Positions 53,957 through 64,000 of a DNA stretch of 64,000 nucleotides are shown here, one piece after another; the first letter of the stretch is position 1; each line of letters begins with the position of its first letter. The position numbers and the translations under genes were made by a program. The notes under the pieces are model-generated. The model made no database searches. It was not told the origin of the DNA and saw nothing but the letters and a program-made list of their open reading frames with translations. The DNA comes from Antilocapra americana. Taxonomy: Eukaryota; Chordata; Mammalia; Artiodactyla; Antilocapridae. The DNA lies in NCBI GenBank assembly GCA_007570785.1, contig ML662442.1, positions 36,901,818 through 36,965,817 on the forward strand, given 5' to 3'.

Positions 53957-54073
53957 AAAAATTTTTGGCTGCACTGAGCAGCATATGGGATCTTAGTTCC
54001 CTGACCAGGGATAGAACCACACACCCTGAAGTGGAAGGTGGAGTCTTAACCACTGGGTCGCCAGGCAAGTCCT
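53957..54073 (-). mobile_element. CHR-type SINE, short form, antisense
   Basis: The reverse strand begins GGACTTGCCTGGCGACCCAG and shows the tRNA-like head plus CCCTGGTCAGGGAACTAAGA. The tail is an A/T-rich stretch at 53,955-53,968. It resembles the short copy at 3518. Confidence 0.85.
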
Positions 54074-54224
54074 TGCTTTCAATGTACTTAGCTTTCAGTT
54101 CTGCCAATATGAGTCTGATAAATGTTTTTACTGGTAATGAAGCTATTTAAAAGCAGGGACTATGCTTTAAGACCTCGTCTGGCTGTGCCTCCAGTGATCA
54201 GCGAAGTAATCTGTATGTAAAAAC

Positions 54225-54655
54225 ATACTGGTTTGCCATTCCCTTCTCCAGTGGACCACGCTTTGTCAGAACTCTCCACCATGACCCGAGCATCTTGGGT
54301 GGCCCTACAAGGCAAGGCTCATAGTTTTATTGAGTTAGACAAGGCTGTGATCCACGTGATCAGTTTGGTTAGTTTTCTGTGATTGTGGTTTTCATCCTGT
54401 CATCTGAGTGCCAAAGAATTGATGCTTTTGAACTGTGGTGTTGGGAAAGACCTTTCCCAGCATCAAGGTCTTTTCTAATGGTGTCAGCTCTTTGCATCAG
54501 GTCACCAAAATATGGGAGTTTCAGCTTCAATATCAGTCCTTTCAATGAATATTCAGGATTGATTTCCTTTTGGATGGACAAGTTTGATTTCCTTGCAGTC
54601 CAAGAGACTCTCAAGAATCTTCTCCAACACCACAGCTCAAAAGCAACACTTTGGC
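54225..54655. mobile_element. Rearranged BovB mosaic
   Basis: Three BovB blocks sit side by side. Antisense 5' region (54,225-54,405: 'cccttctccagtggaccacg', 'gagttagacaaggctgtgatcc'). Sense ORF2 C-terminal text (54,408-54,448: 'aaagaattgatgcttttgaactg'). Antisense ORF2 C-terminal text (54,449-54,655). In a simple antisense copy the 3' region would lie to the left of the 5' region, so the order is wrong as well as the orientation. The sense block is partly complementary to the right end (about 54,617-54,650), giving a hairpin-capable foldback. Confidence 0.85.
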
Positions 54656-55099
54656 ACATTATTAAATAACACAGTTTTAGGCTTCTTGGGGTCTACGGGG
54701 ACAAACGCAAACAAACCTGCCTTTATCTTTGGTACTTTCCTATTTGACAAGTCACCTCTCTCAGCACAGCATCTTCATTGATGAAAACAAAAGTGTTGTT
54801 CCAGAATGATCTCTCAGGTCTAAGCAGTTGTGACATTCTGTTATTCTAGGATCCAACTCTCTAAATTTTCAGACAAATGTTAGTCTTGACTAAATGGGAA
54901 AGAGTTTCCTGAACTGAGGAATCTTCTTCAACTTATTGTGAAGGTTCTGACTTTAAACATTTCTTGGACTTCTCTGGGAAGAAGTAATGTTTTCTAAGAT
55001 TTCTTAGAAAGGAGGAGACTTTTCTTTCTTCCCAGCAGTTACAACACCTTGCCTCAGAAATCATCTTGGATTAGGAATATTTCTAGAAGTGGTCAAAAG
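54656..55099. other. Single-copy DNA, nothing recognised
   Basis: No repeat or gene is recognised. Confidence 0.45.
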
Positions 55100-55258
55100 G
55101 CTTCAGAACCACTGGGGGTTTTACTAGACACAGACTGCTGGTTCCCACTCCCACACTTATTATTCAGCTACTTTAGGGCCTAAGAACGTGAATATCCCAC
55201 AGGTTTCTAGGTAATGCTGATGCTGCTGGTCTGGGACCAAACTTAGAGAACCAATGGT
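55100..55258. mobile_element. MER5A-type hAT DNA transposon relic
   Basis: The ends 'cttcagaaccactgggggtt' and 'ccaaacttagagaaccaatgg' form imperfect inverted repeats (the GAACCACT type), and the middle 'taggtaatgctgatgctgctggtctgggac' is characteristic. It is non-autonomous and ancient. Confidence 0.75.
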
Positions 55259-55679
55259 TTATAGTATTCACCCATTTCATTGACCCTTCCTGTGAAAGGT
55301 AGAGAAAATTTAAGGTCTCTGGCCATAAAGTAGAATGAGGTCTACATATTCTTGTCTCTACAAGAATACCTCCTCTCTCCCTGCACTGTGCCTCCCACCG
55401 ACCCAGGCCAGAGGGAAAGCTGCAGAACTAGGCAGCCCAGCCAGATGGCAGATGTACAGTTTCTACTCACTTGCCTGAAGTATGGATGGGGACTAGACAA
55501 AACTTTGTTTTCACCAGTGGTTTGTACTGGGAGATTTCTAATTTTAGTAGATTGGAGCCAGGTAGCGTTCCTGACCTTCCATCCAGTTAATTATAAAAAT
55601 ATTCTTGTTTAATCCCCTAATACGGCTTTTCATCCATCTATTTATCTTCCCAGCCATTCATCTAAATAATCTCTAACTA
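55259..55679. other. Single-copy DNA, nothing recognised
   Basis: The 86-codon frame at 55,352-55,612 has no recognisable domain. No repeat is identified. Confidence 0.45.
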
Positions 55680-55930
55680 CTCTAGAAAAATTGGAAAAAT
55701 AAATGTAAACAAGAAGTTGAAAAATCTAAAATTAGCCCAAGAAAACCACTTCCAAATCCACAACTTCAGAAATAGACTACAAAAATGTGATCATATTGCT
55801 CTGAAACATGCATCACCATCTACTGTGAATATCTTTCCATGTTAATAAATATATAATTACATCATCATTTTAATTTTAAGATGATATACTAATATTATAT
55901 AGTATTAATATACAATATATAAATAATGAT
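55680..55930 (-). mobile_element. Old L1 3' region, antisense, left part split by another L1
   Basis: The text 'aacatgcatcaccatctactg', 'gaatatctttccatgttaata' and 'tacatcatcattttaatttt' is the antisense end of an old L1. The next expected text ('accataatttaactagttccctg', 'acatttagcctttaagttgc') appears at 57,732-57,785, on the other side of a 1.7-kb L1. This supports nesting. Confidence 0.6.
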
Positions 55931-55979
55931 TTCCTAGTGTAAAAGATTCAGACAATCAGGAACATATGAAAAAAGAGTC

Positions 55980-57675
55980 TTATCCTGAGAAAAAAGAACA
56001 AAGCTGAACTTCAGACTACATTATAAGGTTATAGTAACCAAAACAGCATGGTATTGGCACAAAAACAGAAATATAGATCAATGGAACAGAACAGGGAGCC
56101 CAGGAATAAATCCATGAACCTATGGTCAATTAATCTACAACAAAGGACGCAAGAATACACAATGGAGAAAAGATGATCTCTTCAACAAGTGGAAAATCTG
56201 AAAAAGTTCATGTAAATCAATGAAATTAGAACACTTCCTCACATCATATACAAAAATAAACACAAAATGGCTTAAAAACTTAAATATAAAATATGACACA
56301 ATAAAAATCCTAAAAGAGAACATAGAACATTCTTGGACATAAACCATAGCAACATTTTCCTTGATCAGTTCCCCAAGGCAAAAGAGAGAAAAGAAAAAGA
56401 AACAAATAGGACCTAATCAAACTTACAAGCTTTTATACAGCAAAGGAAACCATAAACAAAATCAAAAGACAACCTACAGAATGGGAGAAAATGTTTACAA
56501 ATGATGAGACCAACAAGAGATTAATTTCCAAAACATACAAACAGCTTGTACAACTCAACAACAAAAACAACTCTATCAAAAAATGGGCAGAAGACTTAAA
56601 TAGACATTTCTCCAAAGAAAACATTCAGATGGTCAACAGGCACATGAAAAAGTGTTCAACATCACTAATTATTAGAGAAATGCAAATCAAAACCACAATG
56701 AGTTATCACCTCCTTCTGTCAGAATAGCCATCATCAAACAGTCTACAAATAATAAATGCTGGAGAGGGTGCAGAGAAAAGGAAGGCCTCCTATACTGTTG
56801 GTGGGGATGTAGATTGGTAGAGTCACTATGGAAAAAAATATGGAGGTTCCTTAAAAATATAAAAATAGAGCTACCATATGATCCAGCAATTACACTCCTG
56901 GGCATATATCTGGGAGGAACAAAAACACTAATTCAAAAAAATACATGCACCCCAATGTTCACAGCTGCACTATTTTACAATAGCCAAGACATGGAAACAA
57001 TGCAAGTGCCTATCACTAGACAAGAGGCTTAATAAATGCAGTATTCATATACAGTGGAATATTACTCAGCCATAAAAAATAATGAAATATTGCCATTTGC
57101 AGCAAAATGTATGGACCTAGAGATTATCATACAAAGTGAAGGAAGTCAGAGAAAGACAAATATAATAAGATATCACTTATTGCAGCATATAAAAATAATA
57201 GAAATCAATCTATATACAAAACAGAAACAGACTCACAGATGCAGAAAATAAACTTATGGTTACCAAAGGTTGTGGGGAGGGATAAATTAGGAGCATGGGG
57301 TTAACAGATAAAAACTAGTATACATAAAATAGATAAGCAAGAAGGATTTACTGTACAGCACAGAGAATTATAATCAATATCTTGTAATAACCTATGTGTG
57401 TACATGGTAAGTCGCTTCAGTCATGTCCAACTCTTTGCAACCCTATGGATTTTAGCCCTCTAGGCTCCTTTGGATTCTCCAGGCAAGAATACTGGAGTGG
57501 GTTGCTACTTCCTCCTCCGGGGGATCTTTCTGACCTAGGGATAGAACCGGTGTTTCTTAGGTCTCCTGCACTGGCAAGTGGGTTCTTTACCACTAGCACC
57601 ACCTAGAATATAATCTGCAAAAGACCCCTACTGAGTTGCTATGTTGTACATCTGAAACTAATACAATATTGTATT
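55980..57675 (+). mobile_element. L1 LINE, 5'-truncated, with a Bov-tA in its tail
   Basis: It starts in ORF2 ('gagaaaaaagaacaaagctg'), includes 'tggtattggcacaaaaacag', the cysteine-rich region (about 56,785-56,820), and 3' untranslated text. A Bov-tA interrupts it at 57,404-57,602, after which it ends 'gttgtacatctgaaactaatac'. Frames are broken; open pieces at 56,491-56,727 and 56,814-57,032 are ORF2 C-terminal remnants. It sits inside an older antisense L1. Confidence 0.9.
57404..57602 (-). mobile_element. Bov-tA SINE inserted in the L1 3' region
   Basis: Antisense Bov-tA: plus strand TCAGTCATGTCCAACTCTTT, CCAGGCAAGAATACTGGAGT, then GGTTCTTTACCACTAGCACC. The L1 text CCTAT/CCTAGAATATAATCTG resumes immediately after, so the insertion point is well defined. 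Short frames on both strands through it are not genes. Confidence 0.93.
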
Positions 57676-57694
57676 AGTTTACAATACAACTAGC

Positions 57695-57890
57695 TGCAAA
57701 GTATTTTATTATACAGAAAACACCATAATTTAACTAGTTCCCTGTGAACATTTAGCCTTTAAGTTGCTTCCTTAATAACACTATATTGAAAAATTTTGCC
57801 TATAGACAATTGTACATTTTTATGGTTATTTCCTCATTTTAATTTTTAATATCCTTGTGTTTATGAGAGTAATGTATGTTTATAAGACTT
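57695..57890 (-). mobile_element. Old L1 3' region, antisense, right part of the split element
   Basis: Continuation of the element at 55,680-55,930: 'ccataatttaactagttccc', 'tttaagttgcttccttaataac', 'acaattgtacatttttatgg'. The order and strand agree with the left part. Confidence 0.55.
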
Positions 57891-57924
57891 AGAAATAATA
57901 AAAGCATTTTTAATCTGAGGCAAT

Positions 57925-60590
57925 TATGACCAAGAGATGGTTAATTAACTGAAAAAGTTGATAAAGCAAGGAATTAAGGCAAAAAGAGAGGAATTTTATG
58001 AAAGATTCAAATGAATCTTTCAGATGAATCTAATGCTATTTAAACTGTTCCAGACTATAGAAAGGAAATAAAGTATCCAAATTATTTAAATTAAGCTAAT
58101 GTCGATAAAAATATGCAACAATTACTGCACAAGGAAACTACAGATCAATCTCACTTATGAATATCAATACAACAATACAAATGAGTATTAGCAAACGTAT
58201 TTCAGTAGCACATTGAAAGAATAGTAACATTAGCATTATAAGAATTCCAGGAGTGCAAAGATTAATATTTGGGAATCTATTATTACAAAAGGAGAAAATT
58301 AATATTATCTTTTCAATAGGTACTGAGAAGGCATTCGAGAAAATTCAATATCCATTTTTGATAAAGATATAGTAAACGAGGACTTCCCTGGTGGTACAGT
58401 GGATAAGAATCCACCTGCCAAAGCAGGGGACACAAGATTCCATCCCTGGTCAGGGGAGATTCCACATCCCTCGGGGCAACTAAACCATGTGCCGCAACCA
58501 CCTAGCCCACATGCTGCAACTACTGAAGTCTGCGGCCGGGAGCCTGCGCTCTGCAACGAGGAGAGGCCACAACGAGGAGCGCGTGCACTGCAACAGAGGG
58601 TAGTCCCTGCTCGCCACGACTAGAGACGGCCTGAGAGCAGCAGTGAAGACCCAGAGCAACCAAGAGTAAACACGTGAAAAATTTAAAGATACCATAAACT
58701 AGCAAGAGGTGGACACTTTCTTAAAATGGCTTAATATATCTATCTCAGTCTAAAAGCCAGTAGTGAGCTTAACAGAGAAACAATACACATTTCCATTAAT
58801 ATCAGAAACAAAGCAAGGATGTCTAGTGACACTGCAATTATTTAACATTTTTCAGGCACTAATTCAATTAGATAAAAGAGAGAAACTAGACGTAAATCTA
58901 TTTTTAAATAGAAGAGCTAACATTCACTACCTGCAGACGAGGTAATTTGATACCAAGAAAGTTTAAGAAAGTCACATGAAAAATGATGTCAAACAATATG
59001 GGAAGTAATTTGGCTTGGTAAAAAACAAAAACACCCAACAGAAAGAAACAGCTTTTTAAATAACAATCAATTAGAGGATGTAACAGGAGACCTGATCTGT
59101 ATTGTAACTGAAAAAGTAAATTAAAAGAAAATTATTTTTCTTTCTAATTAAAGAAAAACTTCACACACCACTGAGTGATATAAAAGAGAATGTGGACAAA
59201 TGAAAAGGCATGTTCTGCTTTTGAGTAAAAAATGATCAACACAGGGGTCATGTCAACTTTCCTACTTTGTAGCAATCTCAGTAAAAATACTTTAAAGGAA
59301 CTTTTTTGAGACCAGTTAAGATGCTTCTCAAGTTAATGAAAAATAAATGGACAAGAAGAGCCAAGATAATTGTACAAAAGAAGAGGAAAATCAACTCTGT
59401 TATTAAAATATTATAAAGTAATAACAATTTACACAGTGCAGTGTTGGCATATGATAGGCAGCTCAGTGGAACGGAGTCTAAAGTCCCAGAATCGACCTCA
59501 CAGTTCATGTATGACTGCATATGACGTTTACTATTGTTCTGGTATAGGATAAAGGTGCAGTTCAAATAGGAGAAAAAAAATAAATCATTCAGTCAATGGC
59601 ATTGGGATAAATTCAGTAACTCTCTAGAAATACACAAAGCTGGATCCATACTTCATATCTTACACCAAATAAAATTTAGGTGTGTCAAAGACTTAACTAT
59701 TAAGAAGTAAAGAGAAGTAGAAAAAAGTATGGAGATATTTTCATTCTGGAGTAGGGGAATTTTCTAAGTATGATATGAAACCTAGAAGGCTTGAAAAAAC
59801 ATTTGATAAATTGGACTATATAAAAATCAAAAAGTTCAGTATGACAAAACTCACCATAAGTTAAAATACAAATCAACTGGGTGCGGGGAGGCAGGGTTTG
59901 CAATTCTTATCACACATAAAGGTTTTACTTTCCTGATGTAATAAAGAGCTCCTACAAAACAATAATAAACCTATCTAAATACCTAAAAAAGAATGTGAAT
60001 TGTTGAAAGAAAGCATTGAAGATTCTTAAATATATGAAAAGACGCTCAATTTCACACATAAGAAAATTCAAAAAAAGAAGAAAACCTGTAAATAACTAAA
60101 ATTTTTAGGTCAATTTGGCCAATCTCATAAATTTGCTAACATACTGTGTAACTGAAAGTGAGGGAAAATAAGTATTACACATACTGAATGGAGTGTAAAT
60201 TGGCACAATGATTATGAAGGGCAACTTGGCAATGTCTATCAAAATTATAGATATGAATATATTTCTACCTAGTAATCATTTCTAGGAATTTAGCCAACAG
60301 ATAGCTCTCATATGTGCAAATGATTCACTGCAGCATAATCTGTAATTATGAAAGACAGGAAACAAAGTGTTCAGCAATAGAAGTTTGGTTAAATGAACTA
60401 TGATATAGTCATATAATGGAAAAAAATGTCAAGCAACTATTGAAAAAAAGAGATGTTGTGACTTGGATTATTCTTCAAGATAGAGTATGGCAAGGTACAG
60501 AACCATTTGTGTGAAAGAAGTAAGGAAACTAATGGAAATATATTTATTGTTGGTTGTTTATGCATAAAATATTTCTGAGTGGATTCTCAG
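57925..60590 (+). mobile_element. Very old L1, ORF2 RT region to 3' end, with a CHR SINE in it
   Basis: Diverged ORF2 text is readable in order: 'aattactgcacaaggaaactacag', 'atcaatctcacttatgaatatc', after the SINE 'tagtgagcttaacagagaaac', 'aaagcaaggatgtctagtgac', then 'ggacaagaagagccaagataattg', 'gttggcatatgataggcag', 'taataaagagctcctac', and 3' text 'tgaagggcaacttggcaatg', 'gtttggttaaatgaactatgatatagtc'. No open frame of note survives, consistent with great age. Confidence 0.75.
58378..58683 (+). mobile_element. CHR-type SINE, full length
   Basis: It starts GAGGACTTCCCTGGTGGTAC and contains the long repetitive middle with several CpGs retained (GCGGCCGGGAGCC, GAGCGCGTGC). The target duplication AAAGATATAGTAAAC (58,363-58,377) recurs as AAAGATACCATAAAC (58,684-58,698). 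It lies inside the old L1. Confidence 0.92.
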
Positions 60591-60604
60591 TATCTTAGGA
60601 CTAG

Positions 60605-60935
60605 ACTAGACGCCATAGCCTAGATGGCTTAAATAAGAGAAATGAATTTTCTCACTGTTCTGGAGGCTGAAAGTGTGGGGATCAGGGTGTTGTTAGTCAG
60701 GGTCTGGTGGGACTCTCTTCCTGGCTATAGATGGCTCTTGTCCCTGCATGCTCACAAGGCTGAGAGAGGGTAAGCTCTCTGGTGTGTCTTCTTATTAGGG
60801 CACTAATCCCAACATGGGGGGCTCTACTTTCCTGATCTCATCAAAACCTAATTATCTCTCAAGGGCTCTATCTGTAAATACTGTGAGATAGAGGTAATTA
60901 AGGCTTCAACATAGGAATTTGGAGGCATACAATAC
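60605..60935 (-). mobile_element. MaLR-type LTR, antisense
   Basis: The plus strand shows 'tagatggcttaaataagag', 'tctcactgttctggaggctg', 'gtgtcttcttattagggcac', 'ctgatctcatcaaaacctaattatctc', 'aattaaggcttcaacatagg', the reverse of the MaLR layout seen in sense at 15,040 and 33,545. Confidence 0.65.
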
Positions 60936-61109
60936 AGTATTTGATAATAATTACAATTAAGTAATTGATAATAGTTGTCTCTGGGCCCAAGGAGGGAAAC
61001 AAGAGCTATGGAATAGGACTGTAAAGGTGATTTTTCACTGTTTGTTCTTTTTACCTCTAATTCTCCAACACCAACTGGGTGTCCAATAATGCCATTCAAT
61101 TCTGATACT

Positions 61110-61313
61110 ATTAATATTTACCTGGAGTTAGCATCAGTTCCCACAAGTTCAAGGGTTCAGTTCCACAAAGCTGCCCCGACTTCAGATGACAATCACAAGT
61201 CCAGGGCCACTACTAGTACTTTTGGCCAACCAGCTATAAATTGGGAGTTCCCATGACCCCCTCCTTGGGTACAATTTTCTAAAATGGCTCTCAGAACTCA
61301 GGAAAACATTTAC
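61110..61313 (-). mobile_element. ERVL-class LTR fragment, antisense, cut by BovB
   Basis: The text 'agttagcatcagttcccacaag', 'ggttcagttccacaaagctg', 'ctcagaactcaggaaaac' resembles the LTR at 4056-4860 and is in the same orientation. It stops abruptly at 'atttact' where the BovB 3' end begins, so BovB inserted into it or deleted the rest. Confidence 0.55.
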
Positions 61314-61839
61314 TCAGTTCAGTTCAGTCACTCAGTTGTGTCCGACTGTTTGTGACCCCATGAACCACAGCACGCCAGGCCTCCCTGTCCATCACCAACT
61401 CCCGGAGTCCACCCAAACCCATGTCCATTGAGTCAGTGATGCCATCCAACCATCTCATCCTCTGTCGTCCCCTTCTCCTCCTGCCCTCAATCTTTCAAAG
61501 CATCAGGGTCTTTTCAAATGAGTCAGCTCTTAGCATCATGTGGCCAAAGTATTGGAGTTTCAGCTTCAACACCAGTCTTGCCAATGAACACCCAGGACTG
61601 ATCTCTTCTAGGATGGACTGGCTGGATCTCCTCGTGGTCCAAGGGACTCTCAAAGGTCTACTCCAATGCCACAGTTCAAAAGAATCAATTCTTTGGCACT
61701 CAGCTTTCTTCATAGTCCAACTCTCATATCCATACATGACCACTGGAAAAACCATAGCCTTGACTAGACAGACCTCTGTTGACAAAGTAATGTCTCTGCT
61801 TTTTATTATGCTGTTTAGGTTGGTCATAACTTTCCTTCC

Positions 61840-62364
61840 TTAAAAGAGTAAGCGTCTTTTAATTTTATGGCTGCAATCACCATCTGCAGTGATTTTGGAG
61901 CCCCCCAAAATAAAGTCAGCCACTGTTTCCCCATCTATTTGCCATGAAGTGATGGGACAAGCTGCCATGATCTTAGTTTTCCAAATGTTGAGCTTTAAGC
62001 CAACTTTTTCACTCTCCTCTTTCACCTTTATCAAGAGGCTCTTTAGTTCTTCTTCACTTTCTGCCATAAGGGTGGTGTCATCTGCATATCTGAGGTTATT
62101 GATATTTCTCCCAGCAATCTTGACTCCAGCTTGTGCTTCTTCCAGCCCAGCGTTTCTCATGATGTACTCTGCATATAAGTTAAATAAGCAGGGTGACAAT
62201 ATACAGCCTTGATGTACTCCTTTTCCTATTTGAAACCAGTCTGTTGTTCCATGTCCAGTTCTAACTGTTGCTTCCTGACCTGCATACAGGTTTCTCAAGA
62301 GGCAGGTCAGGTGGCATGGTATTCCCATCTCTTTCAGAATTTTCCACAGTTTATTGTGATCCAC
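61840..62364 (-). pseudogene. BovB reverse-transcriptase core remnant
   Basis: A 174-codon reverse frame carries KLWKILKEMGIPCHLTCLL, then FQIGKGVHQGCILSPCLFN, then NNLRYADDTTLMAESEEEL. The palm aspartates are intact. Upstream RT finger blocks lie in other frames (62,334-62,555 and 62,559-62,846), so at least two frameshifts separate the parts. The C-terminal domain continues in a further frame (61,495-61,827). Confidence 0.9.
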
Positions 62365-62558
62365 ACAGTCAAAGGCTTTGGCAAAGTCAATAAAGCAAAA
62401 ATAGATGTTTTCTGGAACTCTCTTGCTTTTTTGATGATCCAGCAGAAGTTGGCAACTTGATCTCTGGTTCTTCTGCCTTTTCTAAAACCAGCTTGAACAT
62501 CTGGAAGTTCACGGTTCACGTGTTGCTGAACCCTGGCTTGGAGAATTTTGAGCATTAC

Positions 62559-62846
62559 TTAACTAGCATGTGAGTTGAGTGCAACTGTGCAGTAGTTTGA
62601 GCATTCTTTGGCCTTGCCTTTCTTTGGGATTGGAATGAAAACTGATCTTTTCCAGTCCTTTGGCCATTGTTGAGTTTTCAAAATTTGCTGGCATATTGAG
62701 TGCATCACTTTCACAGCATCATCTTTCAGGATCTGAAATAGCTCAACTGGAATTCCATCACCTCCACTAGTTTTGTTCATAGCGATGCTTCCTAAGCCCC
62801 ACTTGACTTCACATTCCAGGATGTCTGGCTCTAGGTGAGTGATCAT
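62559..62846 (-). pseudogene. BovB ORF2 remnant: RT finger region
   Basis: The frame encodes the segment before the palm: ITHLEPDILECEVKWGLGSI, KTSGGDGIPVELFQILKDDA and the KRSVFIPIPKKG block. It is interrupted on both sides by frame changes. It belongs to the same antisense BovB as the RT core. Confidence 0.85.
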
Positions 62847-63161
62847 ACCATCATGATTATCTGGGTCATGAAGATCTTTTTTGTACAGTTCTTCTGTGTA
62901 TTCTTAATATCGTCTACTTCTGTTAGGTCCATACCATTTCTGTCTTTATCGAGCCCATCTTTGCACAAAATGTTCCCTTGGTACCTTTAGTTTTCTTGAA
63001 GAGATCTCTAGTCTTTCCCATTTTGTTGTTTTCCTCTATTTCTTTGCACTGATCACTGAGGAAGGCTTTCTTATCTCTCCTTGCTATTCTTTGGAACTCT
63101 GCATTCAAATGGGTTTATCTTTCCTTTTCTCCTTTGCTTTTCACTTCCCTTCTTTTCACAG

Positions 63162-63491
63162 CTATTTGTAAGGCCTCCTCAGACAGCCACTTTGCTTTTT
63201 TGCATTTCTTTTTCTTGGCGATAGTCTTGATCCCTGTCTCCTGTACAGTGTCACGAACCTCCGTCCACAGTTGATCAGGCACTCTATCAGATCTAGTCCC
63301 TTAAATCTATTTGTCACTTCCACTGTATAATCATAAGGGATTTGATTTAGGTCATACCTGAATGGTCTAGTGGTTTTCCCTACTTTCTTTAATTTCAGTC
63401 TGAATTTTTCAATAAGGAGTTCATGATTGTATACAGCTTCTCCATCTTTGGCTGCAAAGAATATAATCAATCTGATTTCGGTGTTGGCCAT
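63162..63491 (-). pseudogene. BovB endonuclease C-terminal remnant
   Basis: The frame includes AVYNHELLIEKFRLKLKKVG, then TTRPFRYDLNQIPYDYTVEV and TNRFKGLDLI. In BovB the endonuclease normally has a Ser-Asp-His motif here. This copy reads Tyr-Asn-His (about 63,420-63,432), so a catalytic aspartate is lost. The frame then goes off track near the left end. Confidence 0.8.
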
Positions 63492-64000
63492 CTGGTGATA
63501 TCCATGTGTAGAGTCTTCTCTTGTGTTGGTGGAAGAGGGTGTTTGCTATGACCAGTGCATTCTCTTCGCAGAACTCTACTAGCCTTTGCCCTGCTTCATT
63601 CTGTACTCCAAAGCCAAATTTGCCTGTTACTCCAGGTGCTTCTTGACTTCCTACTTTTGCATTCCAGTCCCCTATAATGAAAAGGACATAATTTTTGGGT
63701 GTTAGTTCTAAAATGTCTTGTAGGTCTTCATAGAACTGTTCAACTTCAGCTTCTTCAGCATTACTGGTTGGGACATAGGCTTGGGATTACCATGATATTG
63801 AATGGTTTGCCTTGGAAGCGAACAGAGATCATCTGTCATTTTTGAGATTGCATCCAAGTGCTGCATTTTGGACTCTTTTGTTGACTACGATGGCTACTCC
63901 ATTTCTTCTAAGGGATTCCTGCCCACAGTAGTAGATATAATGGTCATCTGAGTTCAATTCACCCATTCCAGTCCATCTTAGTTTGCTGATTCCTAGAATG
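63492..64000 (-). pseudogene. BovB endonuclease remnant, upstream part
   Basis: The reverse strand still reads stretches of the endonuclease region, such as the segment for YVLFIIGDWNAKVGSQEAPG (about 63,630-63,690). The GDWNAKVG motif (asparagine and aspartate of the active site) appears intact, but the frame is not open across the block and continues past the window edge. Confidence 0.75.

Larger units (their letters stand above)
61314..64000 (-). mobile_element. Long BovB LINE, antisense, running off the window
   Basis: The left end is the exact BovB 3' end (CAGTTCAGTTCAGTCACTCAG on plus). Reading leftward it spans C-terminal ORF2, the RT palm (YADD intact at 62,077-62,088), RT fingers, linker, and the apurinic-type endonuclease region (about 63,360-64,000). 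The rest of the element lies beyond the window. The coding region is broken by several frameshifts and stops, so it is not expected to be active. Confidence 0.96.

Noticed and set aside
1..64000. CRISPR arrays, operons, phage or bacterial genes, tRNA or rRNA genes
   Set aside because: No regularly spaced direct repeats, no ribosome-binding-site organised genes, and no canonical tRNA or rRNA. The tRNA-like segments belong to SINEs.

Overview
This window is nuclear DNA from a ruminant mammal, most likely a bovid (cattle, sheep, goat or relative). The diagnosis rests on repeats that can be read directly. There are many BovB (RTE-clade) LINE pieces, many Bov-tA type SINEs with the usual BovB-related body, CHR-type tRNA-derived SINEs (known from cetaceans, hippos and ruminants), a bovine-type L1 3' end, and older mammalian MIR, L2, MER5A, MaLR and L1 remnants. 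I found no convincing host protein-coding exon, no rRNA or tRNA gene, no CpG island and no CRISPR or prokaryote-like operon. Every long open frame whose protein I can recognise belongs to a retrotransposon, and the rest are within chance expectation. The window is best read as intergenic or deep-intronic DNA. Subfamily names are from memory of consensus sequences, not from a search, so repeat edges are good to roughly 5-30 bases and family calls for old LTRs are tentative.

Layout. 0-3.5 kb: an inverted pair of BovB pieces, the second carrying a Bov-tA insertion and a dead reverse transcriptase (RT). 3.5-8 kb: CHR SINE, an antisense LTR, MIR, a (TG)23 microsatellite, hAT relics and a Bov-tA. 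8-14.9 kb: an antisense BovB followed by an L1 inserted inside an older L1, marked by an 8-base target duplication. 14.9-17.9 kb: nested MaLR LTRs, then an L1 split by BovB DNA that includes a 213-codon RT frame with an intact YADD box. 18-26 kb: mostly single-copy DNA with sparse Bov-tA, CHR and MIR, plus a candidate conserved regulatory element and a TATA/AATAAA pair. 25.7-29.6 kb: a rearranged old L1, an L1 3' tail and a solo-LTR-like element. 30-37 kb: single-copy DNA with MIR, L2, MaLR and two Bov-tA copies. 37.3-38.5 kb: a young-looking 5'-truncated L1 with a clear target duplication. 38.7-50.3 kb: old LINE pieces, BovB, MIR, MLT1, Bov-tA and L2. 51.3-52.1 kb: an endogenous-retrovirus LTR. 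52.1-53.9 kb: the best single-copy regulatory candidate. 54-61 kb: a rearranged BovB mosaic, MER5A, then L1s nested in L1s with SINEs inside them. 61.3-64 kb: a long antisense BovB running off the right edge.

There is no gene pathway to describe. The biology here is layered retrotransposition. BovB and L1 supply the enzymes for their own copying. By established knowledge BovB serves the Bov-tA family, and the CHR SINEs are expected to use a LINE machinery as well. Nesting order gives a local age series: L2, MIR and L1M-type first, then MaLR, then L1 and BovB, then CHR and Bov-tA. The two most worthwhile leads are the single-copy, homeobox/forkhead/SOX-motif-rich stretches near 22.5-22.8 kb and 52.5-52.8 kb. 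These are inferences from motif content only.
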